The translations under genes were made by a program, and so were the position numbers. Positions 1-11,586 of a stretch of 64,000 nt of DNA are shown here, in pieces. Origin of the DNA: Strix aluco (Eukaryota; Chordata; Aves; Strigiformes; Strigidae). Numbering within the stretch: the stretch's first letter is position 1; each line of letters starts with the position of its first letter. The stretch lies in NCBI RefSeq assembly GCF_031877795.1, contig NC_133935.1, positions 48,693,330-48,757,329 on the forward strand, in the 5' to 3' direction. The notes under the pieces are model-generated. The model saw only the letters and a list, made by a program, of their open reading frames with translations, searched no databases and was not told where the DNA came from.

Positions 1-17
1 ACTTACAGTGCTTCTCA

Positions 18-1615
18 CAGAATCATCAAGGTTGGAAAAGACCTTGTAGATCATCCAGTCCAACCATTAACCTCACACTGACAGTTCCCAACTACACCAT
101 ATCCCTCAGTGTTATGTCAACCCGACTCTTAAACACCTCCAGGGAAGGGGACTCCACCACCTCCCTGGGAAGCCCATTCCAACGCCCAACAACCCATTCT
201 GTAAAGAAATGCTTCCTAATATCCAGTCTAAACCTTTGGTGGTGCACCTTGAGGCCATTCCCTCTTGTCCTATTGCTTGTTACTTGGTTAAAGAGACTCA
301 TCCCCAGCTCTCCGAAACCTCCTTTCAGGTAGTTGTAGAGGGCGATGAGGTCTCCCCTCAGCCTCCTCTTCTCCACACTAAACAACCCCAGTTCCCTCAG
401 CCGCTCCTCGTACGACATGTGCTCCAGACCCTTCACCAGCTTCGTTGCCCTTCTCTGGACACGCTCGAGTAATTCAATGTCCTTCTTGTAGTGAGGGGCC
501 CAAAACTGAACACAGTAATCGAGGTGCAGCCTCAGCAGTGCCAAGTACAGGGGTAAGGTCCCTTTCCTGTCCCTGCTGGCCACGCTATTGCTGATACAAG
601 CCAGGATGCCATTGGTCTTCTTGGCCACCTGGGCACACTGCTGGCTCATGTTCAGCCACCTGTCCATCCCCCCCAGGTCCCTCTCTGACTGTCAGCTCTC
701 CAGCCACTCCTCCCCAAGCCTGTAGCGCTGCTGGGGGTTGTTGTGGCCCAAGTGCAGCACCCGGCATTTGGCCTTATTGAAACTCCTACAGTTGCCCTGA
801 GCCCATCGCTCCAGCCTGTCCAGATCTCTCTGCAGAGCCTCCCTACCCTCGAGCAGATCAACACTCCCACCCAACTTGGTGTCATCTGCAAATTTACTGA
901 GGGTGCACTCGATCCCCTCGTCTAGGTCATCAATAAAGATGTTAAACAGGAGTGGCCCCAAAACCGAGCCCTGGGGGACACCACTCGTGACCGGCCGCCA
1001 ACTGGATTTAAATCCGTTCACCACAACTCTTTGGGCCTGGCCATCCAGCCAGTTTTTTACCCAGCAAAGCGTGTGACCATCCAAGCCACGAGCAGCCAGT
1101 TTCACCAGGAGAATGCTGTGGGAAACGGTGTCAAAGGCCTTACTAAAGTCAAGGTAGACAACATCCACAGCCTTTCCCTCATCCACTAAGCGGGTCGCCC
1201 TGTTGTAGAAGGAGATCAGGTTTGTCAAGCAGGACCTGCCTTTCATAAACCCATGCTGACTGGGCCTGATCATCTGGTTGTCCCACATGTGTTGTGTGAT
1301 GGTACTCAGGATGAGCTGCTCCATCAGCTTCCCGGGCACTGACGTCAAGCTGACAGGCCTGTAATTTCCCAGATCATCCCTCCGACCTTTCTTATAGATG
1401 GGCGTCACACTGGCCAGTTTCCAATCTGTCGGGACCTCCCTGGTCAGCCAGGACTGCTGGTAAATGATGGAAAGCGGCTTGGCGAGCACCCCAGCCAGCT
1501 CCTTCAGCACCCTCGGGTGTATCCCATCCGGTCCCATAAACTTGTGTGTGTCTATGTGATGCAGTAGGTCACTATCTCCTCCTAGATTGCGGGGGATTTA
1601 TCTCCTATTAGACAC
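18..1615 (-). mobile_element. CR1 LINE copy 1, 5'-truncated
   Basis: This is a chicken-repeat-1 type non-LTR retrotransposon read on the minus strand. It runs from a truncated 5' side near 1615 to a 3' tail near 18 that carries the CR1-like ATTCTGTG octamer. Most of it encodes a reverse transcriptase. It is very similar over its 3' kilobase to the plus-strand copy at 24042-25015. 5' truncation and a microsatellite-like 3' end without poly(A) are normal for CR1. The 5' limit is approximate because I have no consensus to align. It lies on the same strand as MYRFL, probably inside its second intron. Confidence 0.93.
92..1537 (-). pseudogene. CR1 reverse transcriptase (ORF2 C-terminal part) with one in-frame stop
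   Basis: The frame encodes the CR1 ORF2 reverse transcriptase. Visible landmarks are [13 protein letters not shown] (the first catalytic aspartate region), [20 protein letters not shown] (palm) and [10 protein letters not shown] (the FADD form of the catalytic YxDD box), followed by the CR1 thumb and C-terminal segment. The N-terminal endonuclease is missing because of 5' truncation. Reading from 1537, a TGA at 692-694 replaces a TGC codon seen in the other copy. After it the same frame continues open, with a 3-nt deletion, to a TAG at 92-94. A single nonsense codon is therefore the only break visible in this 480-codon stretch, which marks a fairly young copy. It cannot act on its own because ORF1 and the endonuclease are absent. 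Confidence 0.9.
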
Positions 1616-4493
1616 TGTAAAGGATTGCTCTCTTAAAGTGAGACCTGAAACTACACCATAGTTTAAGCCAGGCCAAATCCTTCACAAGTAGCTCACAGCA
1701 ACAAGCAGATGTTCCCACACTACGTAGCAAACCCACTTCATTCCTTCTGCATTGAAAATAGGAACGTCCTAAATCAACAGCAGACCACTACAGAGAGCCA
1801 TGCTTCTGTCTCCAGTCAGCTGAGGACACAGGTCTGTCACATCTTTCCTGATTTATTTCAAGTTTTTCAGTCCGTGATGGTGCTTTCAAAGCAGGTTAAG
1901 AGAGAGAAAATCCTATGCCATCTTGCTGCCATTTAAAGGAACTACAGAGGGTTCCTCTATTACATTAGGAATAGACGGAGGTTCAAGAAATGGATTCTTA
2001 ACCCTTTCAGGTATTCAAACAGTGCTCTGGATCACTACCTGAAAGACAAGTGCTTAAGGTGCATGTTAGGCTAAAAATGCTAGAGCAGAGGAAGGATGAC
2101 AGAAGTTTAGTGAGGCACACTTCCTTTACTCAGGCCCAGCGTTCTGGCAGAAGTTGAATAAAATAAAATTGCTTAAAGGGATAGATACCCTCATATTCAG
2201 AAAACACGTGTTCCCATGTACACAGCAAATATTTTCAAGCATCAATGGAAAATTTCCATCACCTGGTTTTCATTCTACTGTTTCTACTTCAGATTTTGTA
2301 TTTCTGTGTTTGAATGGCATGAGAGAGAACAGTTTCATTTTTGGTCACAACCTATTACTTTTGACATGTTCTTCCATATTTCATAATGGTATTGCTACTG
2401 TTTTTTTAACATGCCACATCCACAATCCTGCATTTTGGGTTACCTTCAACTATATGATTACTCTTAAAAAAATAAATTTAAAAATTCCACATTAAAATAA
2501 TCATTAATTTACTTCAAAACAAATTTTCTGCTGCTTTTATACAGTGTCTACTGCTCCAAACATTGTTTTCAACTTTGAATAAAAGTAGAGAATTAGTAAA
2601 TATTTTAATTATTTTTTCCTGTGGGATATTTGATCCATAGCTGCTGAATTCCAAATGTGCCTTGAAAATTTAAAAGGATACATCCATAAAAGTCTAAAAC
2701 TTTCCTTCTGCATATTTGGTTCATGTTCCTGGTTTCAAACACCTCCTTGGGTACTCAACTTCTGTTTTAAGTTAAGAGTATTTCAGTAAGGTACAGAGAC
2801 ATTTTCTCAGAGAAAGAAAATACTCATAAAGTACAGAGGTATAGGGATACGTCTCCAAGTTAGAACTGTACTGAAACTGGTATTGTGCTTTTTGAGAAAA
2901 AAATATTCTGTAGCTTGAATGATTCTGTATTAAGACACAGTATATCAATTGAATGCTTACTTAGGAAAGGACATGGCAACCCTTTTTCTCCTTTCACCAC
3001 TCAAGAGTAAGCTATTGCTGTAGGAAAAGATGAAGAAATCACATGGTGCTTCACATGTGGTGTAAGAGGAGAATAAACGTAACGCCAACAACCTGTCTGA
3101 TGCAAGACAATCTTTAATGGACCCTTCCATTTGCAGCCAAGACCTTGGTGGTAACCACACCCTTTTCATTGCACTCTGCATTCAGTATTGCATGTGCCAT
3201 TATGTTAATCTGCATTTTATATATCTATAGAGGCTTTTAATTTTTTCCTCCTTTGATATGTTTTGGGAAGTTCCTTTATGAGATGCTATTCTGCTTATGC
3301 ACAAATAGTCTGCAATACAGACAAATACTTAATAATTTTAGAGATCTAATGATTCAGTACATGTTCTCCTTAATCCTATAATTAATGAAGTATGACTGTA
3401 GTATCAGCGCAAAATCCTGTTGAGCCTCCAAACCCACAGTAGCTTTACGGACTGTTTTATTTCATGTAAATACTTCATAGCAATACAACTATAATTTCTA
3501 ACACACCTAAGCTACATAATAGTGTCCATGTATCTATATTTCTGCTATTTTTGCTTTATAAAAGCAAAAGCATAATATTTTCAAGTTGTCATAGAGGAGT
3601 TCAATAATCTGTTTAATCTGAAACATGTTTAGTCACTCTAAAAAAGATTATGTATATTAATATACAAAAACCTATTCATTCTTCTTTACTTTTATAGCAT
3701 GGGCAGAGAGAGAACTAATTCATTATTCATGATTTAGAGCAGGTAGAAGCCTATTTAGCCCACTGGAAGGGGCTGTTACGTGTGGTGCTCAGTCTGTCCA
3801 GAATGAAAAATCCCATGTTTAATTATTTTTAAAACATCCCCTCTTGCTCTGCTTCTTGGCAGGTGCAAATGTCAGCCCATTAATAATATTTTGCAGTGAA
3901 CAACAGTCATCTGACAGTGTCTGGATGAAAGATTTGGGTTGGAAGTCTTTTATAGCTCTATGCTGCATAAGTTTCCACCCTTGACCACGACCCTTTGCAT
4001 TATGGATCCTTTGTGTCTCTTAAAGTTAGAAGAGATTAATGGACAGTTTCTCTGTTCTGAATGAAGCATTAGGATGAAAACAGTAGCCCTGCTTCCCTCA
4101 AACTGGGAGGTTTACATTATTCTCTCAATTTATTATACATTAGTCTCACTTATCTCACTTATTCTGTACATAAACACTAAACCAGCACTTAAAGGAATGT
4201 TAAAATAACAGCTTTGCATTTAATGTCACAATTAGCATAGCAGTTGTGAACTATCCCAGACTTCATTATCATTCATTCAATTGTTGAACAAGACAACCGT
4301 ATTTCCATTACTGTCTGTAATTCGTTTTTCTAAATCTTATACAGCTTCAAGTAACAATATCAAGAGAGCCACAGTCCTCTTGAAACTCAGATTTCAGGTC
4401 TGAATGTTGTGTTCAGATTTTATCACGGCATTAATGAAAACAAATTAAAAGATGCTGCTAAAGAGAGGAAGTGCATATTGCTGTAATACTTAC
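1616..4493. other. No gene seen; presumed MYRFL intron 2
   Basis: This AT-rich stretch has many stops in all frames. It follows the GT donor of MYRFL exon 2 on the minus strand. I searched it for the next MYRFL exon (continuing a TT-split codon) and found none, so that exon probably lies left of the window. Short frames here have no recognisable content. Confidence 0.6.
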
Positions 4494-4584
4494 AAAGTTC
4501 CAAACTCTGCATCACTACTGATGAATTCTTCCAACATACTTGTATCCACCATGGGATTCTCCAAGGCTCCATGGACATCTTGCC
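4494..4584 (-). CDS. MYRFL: MYRFL coding exon 2 (partial gene)
   Basis: This 91-bp exon encodes residues 16-45 of myelin regulatory factor-like protein. It is bounded by TTTTAG on the acceptor side and TTT|GTAAG on the donor side. Joined to the G left over from exon 1, it reads GQDVHGALENPMVDTSMLEE and then FISSDAEFGT with a TT overhang (phase 2). The acidic run with 'ALEN..DTS.LEEF' is the N-terminal signature shared by MYRF and MYRFL. In the family this cytoplasmic N-terminus precedes an Ndt80-like DNA-binding domain, an intramolecular chaperone self-cleavage domain and a transmembrane segment. None of those is in the window. The assignment rests on matching this exon and exon 1 in frame to the family as I remember it. 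Confidence 0.9.
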
Positions 4585-7500
4585 CTAAAATTAAAAATAT
4601 CAAAAAGAAATTAAGAGTGGAATTCAGTGGGAATCATCAGTACTTCAGACTAAGTAACGCTGCCCACTCTCCTACATAAAGGAAAACCAAATCTATCCAG
4701 TCTTGTATGTAACAGGTGGGTCACATTCCGGTTTAGTCACTCTGGAAGGAAGGATGGCAGGAAATGCAAAGTAAACTAAGGATGTGCAGGGTAAGATGAA
4801 GATGGCAGAGCAGCACCAGGGAAACACCAGTTCACGCACGGCATTAAGGCTTCACTGAATTACCACAGCAAGAGGATGAAGGGCCCCTGTCTGCAACTGG
4901 AAAAAGAGGTTTTGAAGATAACTTCATACTCTCTTACACTGGGATCAAAACAGGTGGCGGGGTCAAAGCTCAGACATTGTCTCACACAGATCAGCTTTCT
5001 GCATTAGTACTGCAAGTGACTTTCTGAAACACTCAGTTTAAAAATCCACCATCCTGAGCTTAAAGAAAGCACAAATAAAGCTTTAGAAATGCTTGATTGG
5101 TGGCTTCCTTTTATTCTCCCAAAAAACCCAGCCTACTAACATGTTAAATGTATTAATATTAATGAATAGAAAGGTTGAGTACTTTGTCCTTTGTTGCTTG
5201 CTAACTGAAAGCCATAAACAGATTTTATGATTATAAAGTCTCTGGAATTGATGGCGACTTTGTAGAAAGTCTGCCGGAACTCTCTAAAAAAGCCAAACAG
5301 AACTGATTTGTAGGCTCCCCACCTCTCCAGCAAGCCTTCCGTAAACACGGATGTGGCTGGTCAGAAAGCAAACAAGATAAGGAGGTTGAAGTTGGTGCTC
5401 TCCCCAGGGAGGCAGGGGAGCTGTGTGTGGCTCTGCCCCATGGCTGCGCAAGGTACGATGGACTGGCTGGTACATCCAGAGCTGCGTGGTTCAGGCTGAC
5501 ACCGGCCATTTCCCCTCAGCTCTGCAGCGGAGTGGGAGAACACAAAAGGTTAATCGCTGTCACTGAGCACGGGAACAGTAACCGCCTTTGGTGCTTTTAC
5601 TGTCTTCTCACTGTACTAGCATCAAACGTGTGCATGGAACAAAGTCATACCACAAAATTTCTTCTGTTGTTTTCCTGATGTCTCTGTCTGACATGGTTCC
5701 TTCTTGATCCAGTGTTTAGACGTTACTTAACTGCAAGCAGCATCTAAAAATCCACTTCCACCACCTTGCACAGGAATTTCCTCGTGTGTCTCTCAATGCA
5801 TAAATTCACGCTGCTAATAAACATCTCCTGAGTTGCTTTGTGATCACAGATTACCTAGGCATTGTTTGCTTATCGCTGCTGCAGACTTAATTTTGGAAGC
5901 CTTTCACTGTGAGATAGCAACTTGCAGGTGTGCTGCTCATAGCTCCTTGCATCCCAATGTACTGGCATTGTACACAAACCTGTCCTCTGCACATCAGAGA
6001 AGAACAGATGCAATAGGTGCAGCATACTTAACTTGCCTCAGCAAAACTGTAACATGGAAAGTCTTGAAGTAGCAGCAAAGGACTTCACAAAACCAGCTTG
6101 AGAGTACAAAGCTTTCCTTAGCAGTCTCCCTCAAACTTGTTGAATTCTCATCTTTTTGTTCTTCATATCTGAATTTAGGATATTACCCCTTGAATCTCAA
6201 ACACTTCTCCTTTTGCTCATGCTGTCCACAGGAAAATTATTCAGTCACCTTCTCCTCCTTTTACCCCCCTGTTCCTCCTGTTCAAATTACCTGGCCCACA
6301 GGCAGAATGATATAATTTTGTTGTTAACATGAGGGCAGAGGTCAGATACAAAGTGTTTTTCCTGTACCACAAAATCGAGAATTCCTTATTTTGACCAAGG
6401 TCAGAGACATGTGCTTTTAAGTACAGCTATGAATCAAATGGGCACCCCACAGTCCAGAGATCAGCTCTGTTGCTAAGTGATGACAACAGCAGTATGTATC
6501 ATTCCCTCTTAATCTCTCCACTTTGCATAAACAGTTAAATGGATAGGAGGAGGAGGAAGGAATAAGTAATTTTGTGCTGGGAGAAGAAGGAAGCACACCA
6601 GGAAGAAGATAGGCCACCACGAATGAAAGTTTGCGATACAGGTGCACAGAAGAGCCATTTGCCTGCCCTGTAGAACTTTATTCTTTCTTTATGAATGTAC
6701 TTTCCAGGTCAGTGGCACCATGTGCTTGCACTGGCGTCTGCTTCAGCAGAGGAGGTGCTGTTGGATCACAGGCAAATTTATTTTAAATGGTGGCATCCAT
6801 TTCAGAGCCAACTGATCACAGGAAGTACTTAATGGATACAGCTCACCTGGACATTAGGTGGCTTCAAGAGCAGAGAACTGTGTGCTTGTCGTGGGACAAG
6901 CTCTGCTGAGAGGCCCCCCGCCCCGAACCCGCAGCTTGCTGCGTAGAACCGTGCACCTAGCTAAGAGCTGCAGGAGGTTATGCGGAGTCAGCAGCCTTGA
7001 TTATCTGCTTGTGCTCAGGGATCTCTGCTCCCAGTCCACACTCCATGCCGCAATGTGTCCAGACATCTCTGGGAAGAGTCTGCACTGGGTAACACATTCA
7101 ACTTCAGGGTCACTGTGCAGAGGATTGCCAGCTACCCAAGGAACTGATGAAGATGAAAGGCCAAGACAGTACTGCGGTTGGGGTTTCACACACAGTTGTT
7201 TGCAGAACAGAGACTGCAGTCATAGGCAGCATATGACTATTTTTCCCATTTCTTCATAAACTTGGTAGTCTGTTGTTGTGTCTCCTTCAATCTGAAGTCT
7301 AAAACCATCAGTTCTACCACTGGCTTCCGTTTCTCTGTCTATTCTCACTTAGCCTGTCCCTATTCCCAGCCTCGGGCCCCCAAGGAGTAGCCTGAACTCC
7401 AGCCTCCTAATCTGGCAGTTGCTTACTTCATATATGGCTCTTTAGCAGACATCCCCTCCTTTCCTCCAGCCAGGAGGCTCTCATCACCTGCTCCTGAGCT

Positions 7501-10500
7501 TCACTCTATAGTCCTGGAACCAACAGTCTCAATCCCTGAAAAACCTGCCTTGATTAATTCTCCCAACACTTCCATGTAGTGCCTTACATACGTCTGCATT
7601 TAAACCAGTTATCTCCTTTTCAGTAATATCTAAATGCAAAGTGAAGGGTGAGGGACAGAGAACCAGAGATTCCTTGCTGTAAGTTTTAGGTCTTTAACAG
7701 AGCAACTATTTCAGAGAAAGGTACACGCTGTTGTGAATTTGGCTTGAACCACAGCCATCACGTTCTAAAGGAGAACCCAAATAACCAGGCTACTGTGGTG
7801 CTCTTTCTGCAAACATAAATTCAGTCCATAACCAATAAAATATTCTGTCAATCTTCTAGAATTGACAATATTAAACTGATCATTTCCTGACATTAAAAAA
7901 GGATGCCAGAAAGTTCCCAACTAAATCCAGCTATTTGTTGTAAGATTAGTGTTAAAACATCAGGTTCTCTATATGGGGAACAACCCTTAAATACAGCTTG
8001 AGATGTAACAATGGCATACAGAACACAGTCAGTGCTCAGCAATACCTGCTTGCTCAAAGGAAAAATTCATGTTTGCTACAAACCCTTGCAACTTAAGGGA
8101 AATGTTTCTGCTTGAGAATTATCAACTGATTTTCATCTGATTTTACCACTAAAACAGGCCTCAGCACTCCAATGTACAGGCTCAGTGGAAAGTCCAGCTG
8201 AACTTCATTAGCTTACACTAAGGTAAGTATTACTTACGGAGCTTATAGTTCCTTAACTTCTTTCATGCTAAAGGGCTCCAAGTACTTGTCATTATTTAAA
8301 CTGTTCAAGATAGTCCAGTTCATTTTGACTGGAATAGACGTGGAGTCATTGATAAAAGGTGCTGGGCCAGCAGAGCTATGGACGTGAACCTCGAGCACAC
8401 TGCAGCAACAAACAGGAAAGGGTTAAGGACAAAACAGCTGTAGCTGGCAGAACTGCAGCCAGCCAAGACGTATCACAGTCTAGGTTATTCAACATCATAT
8501 ATATATAACTCCACATGGTAAGGAGTGAGCTTGTGTCAAGATAGATGTTTTTTCCCCAAAGGAACATTTGCCAGAGAAACAAATCTTACAGTTAATATTT
8601 TAAATTTCTCATTTAATCTTTTATTCCTGTTTCAATCTGTCATCCTTAAATGATATGAGACACCTTTGGGTTTTAAGGTGTTTAATGGCATGTTTGTTCT
8701 GTTGCTTAATTTATTTACCAAGAGCTCTAAACTATATTTATTCTGTGTTATCCGTGCAGGAGCATGAGTATACAGAGAAGTGGTGATTCCACTAAGAGAC
8801 TCTTTAGATCACAGAGAGCACTAAGACCAAACACACATATTTCAGACACCTCAATGTACCTTCTAACGACAAAAAAGCGAGGACTGAGTTTAACAGCATA
8901 ACTATGTCAGCCTTCATTCACGCTTTTCAACCCATTGATAATGTCAGCAAGAACAGGTTGCTCTGCTACACATGGGCAGGCACAAGAGCTGATCAGGAGC
9001 TCTGACCTTCCCTTGACAAATAGGAAGTAGCTGATTCTAAGATACAAGTGTTTTAATTAAAAATAATAATTTAAATCATAGAAAAAACTTCTATCAAAGA
9101 TCAAATCTTTAGCGTGGGAGTGAAATGAAACAGGAAATACAAGAACTTCCCAGACCAGCCACACAGCAAGAGAAAAGCCATATACTTAAACAAGAAAAAG
9201 CCAAGGTCAGATCCCAGAGTCATATCTAATCTAAAAGGTCTATTAACTATTGAAAGAAGTGATCGGCAGAAAAACAAACATTATCTCATTTTCCTTGAAA
9301 AAACTCCTTTTTCAGACTGTCCCCTCTCAATATTGCAAATGTAAGTTTATCTTACTAATGAGTGTCAAAAAAAAAAAAAAGCACTGTAAGGAACTAACGA
9401 AATGGGGAAAATGGGATCCTTTTTTTGCTCATGAATTTCAAATAGTCTTACAAAAACAGATCTATAAATGCGCTTAGCTGCCAGCTGATGCTTTTGGGAG
9501 ACAAATCTGAACCACTGACGAAGCAGAGAGGCTTCCTCAGCAGTGGCATTCTCCACTTGGTATTGCAGGACTCAGCTTTTCTGTAGCCTTGACAGACAAT
9601 GTTCTAATGCTACTATGACTAATCGCAGAGACAACCAAATTAGCACAAGCAGATTATTGCTCTTGCCTCATGACGTGTTATTATAAAGCTAACCCACAAG
9701 CTGTAGTGCTAAACTGGAGAGGCCACCAGTTAAAGCTGGCCTGATACTCAGTGAAGCTAACCCCTGCTTGAAGAGTGCAAACCCTATTTTGAATCAGCTA
9801 GCTCCCTTTTCAGATTTACCTATGGTTTAACAGCAAGAGGAGCCTAGCTACTGCGTGCTGAAAGAACAATTAGCTCTTGTAGTCTTGACACATACCTAAT
9901 CCCAGTGTCCAGACAATGAAATTCAGCCATCTAACAGCATCCCTGCATGCCGCATGGCATTAGCAGACCTTTAGTCGTATTGTAGCACTACACAGCAGAA
10001 CCACACATTACTGAAGGAACATAACCTCCCAAGATGTTTCATTTTTCCTGCAATTAAATGGAATCAACAGGGCTTCTCCCCCTCACGCTGGCCCAGACAG
10101 ATGTTCTACCAAGTACTTTCTAATAAGGGTTAAATTACTGATTGTAATTCTGGAATTACAATTAGTAATTCTAGTTGAAGAGCTCATACAGCTAAAACCT
10201 CTGATAACTTCTACTGTCAAGGTATCACTATCACAAAAACCAACAGAACCTAACCCATACTCCCTAGAAAGTCATTTTCCAAGTCAGTTTCTGAAAAAAA
10301 AATTGAGATAAATTTTTTTATATAATTCATATCCAACACTATTTTGAGTATTTAATAGCTATGCAATGCAGTACTTGAACAAACAGGTTGATAAAAACAA
10401 ACATCACGTAGCTAAAAGCAAAGCCAAGAAAGTTTGTTAGCTTTTGATCTCCATGACTTAAAGTGAACTTAAGAAACATGGTATGAATTTCCTAACGTCT

Positions 10501-11540
10501 ATGAACAACACGTTTGCTGGCTAGCAGCCCTAGCTTGTGGTTCACTGATTTAAATGTCTTGGCTTAAATACATTTTCTTGATCAATGCTGGAGAATCTTT
10601 AATTTCCTTAATCTTTAATTAAGCACAATGGAAATTAAATGCAGGGAAATAAAAATTGTCCACATGATCCAAAACAGAAAAGATAGTTTTCCAAGTTACT
10701 TTGAGATCAGTATCACATGAATACTTGCACAGATAATAGAACGAAAACAAATGCAGAAAGAAGCTTGGAATAGAAAGGTTAATATTAAAACAAAGAAAAC
10801 CACAGTGTGAACTGGATGAAGGGAAAGAAAAGATTTAGTAAAAAATAAAAAAGTAAAAAATACATAAGCTTTTGAATAGCCATTTTGAACCACATTATGG
10901 CAGTGCCTGAGAAATGCAGTTTTATTATGGAGTCTATTAGAAGGTAAATTGTGTGGTAGGAGAAAGGCTAACGGGACCCACCTGAATGTAAAATGCCTTT
11001 GGGAAAAAGTCAGAAGGACAAATCCCAGCCAAAAGACAAAATCACTCCGAGTTTTAACTTCTCAGAAGGATCCCAAGGATACTGCCACGAATACCATTTT
11101 ACCAATTCTAATCAGGCTGTTTCCAAAGAGCATTAGTGGAAAGAAACCCCTCTTTAACCTGACATGTTATGACAGAGCAGGGAGGGAGCTTTCTAGCCTC
11201 ATGAAAATCACTAAGATTTCAGAAGTGATAAATTGCAAGGAGATCTTAGCCACCACCTCCCAGTTTTCCTTCCTGGCAATTACCACGGTGGTACTGCAGG
11301 CTCTGCTGGGTCCACCTTCCCTTTGGTCTTCTCTGGCTGAAGCACAAAGGAAAAGGCACTACACCGCGTCTGTACCATTTGTACTATTTCATTCTGGTGC
11401 CACCTTACGTGATAGCTTTGTGTAAATAGAGCTTTAGGTTTCGGGGCTCTTTTTCTTCCTCCTTTCTTCTTCAATTAACCCCAATTACTGTATCTTTGCT
11501 GTCACCAAAAATTGTTAAGACTCTCTTAATAGACTCTTAC
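4585..11540 (-). other. MYRFL: MYRFL intron 1 (about 7 kb)
   Basis: This is the interval between the donor of MYRFL exon 1 and the acceptor of exon 2. It is mainly AT-rich unique-looking sequence. Two GC-richer patches stand out, at 5290-5560 and 6850-7240. Their reading frames (up to 133 codons) have no recognised motif and no matching splice context. I see no RNA gene or young transposon here. Confidence 0.75.
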
Positions 11541-11586
11541 CTTCAAAGAACTGCTGCAAGGCCTCATTTTCTCCCACCACATCCAT
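11541..11586 (-). CDS. MYRFL: MYRFL first coding exon (start codon)
   Basis: The ATG at 11584-11586 opens MDVVGENEALQQFFE, the conserved N-terminus of the MYRF/MYRFL family. After 15 codons plus one base (phase 1) a GAAG|GTAAGA donor follows. The frame joins without a break to the exon at 4494-4584. MYRF-family proteins are made as endoplasmic-reticulum membrane precursors that trimerise, cleave themselves and release an N-terminal transcription factor. MYRFL is the less studied paralogue and its target genes are not well defined. The exon begins upstream in the 5'UTR, whose start I cannot fix; TTCTCAG about 50 bases upstream could be an acceptor if a non-coding exon exists. No CpG island marks this promoter. 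The start lies about 3 kb downstream of the RAB3IP stop on the same strand. Confidence 0.9.

Noticed and set aside
10949-11425. 158-codon plus-strand frame next to MYRFL exon 1
   Set aside because: Composition is not protein-like over its length, it is antisense to MYRFL and no conserved motif is visible.
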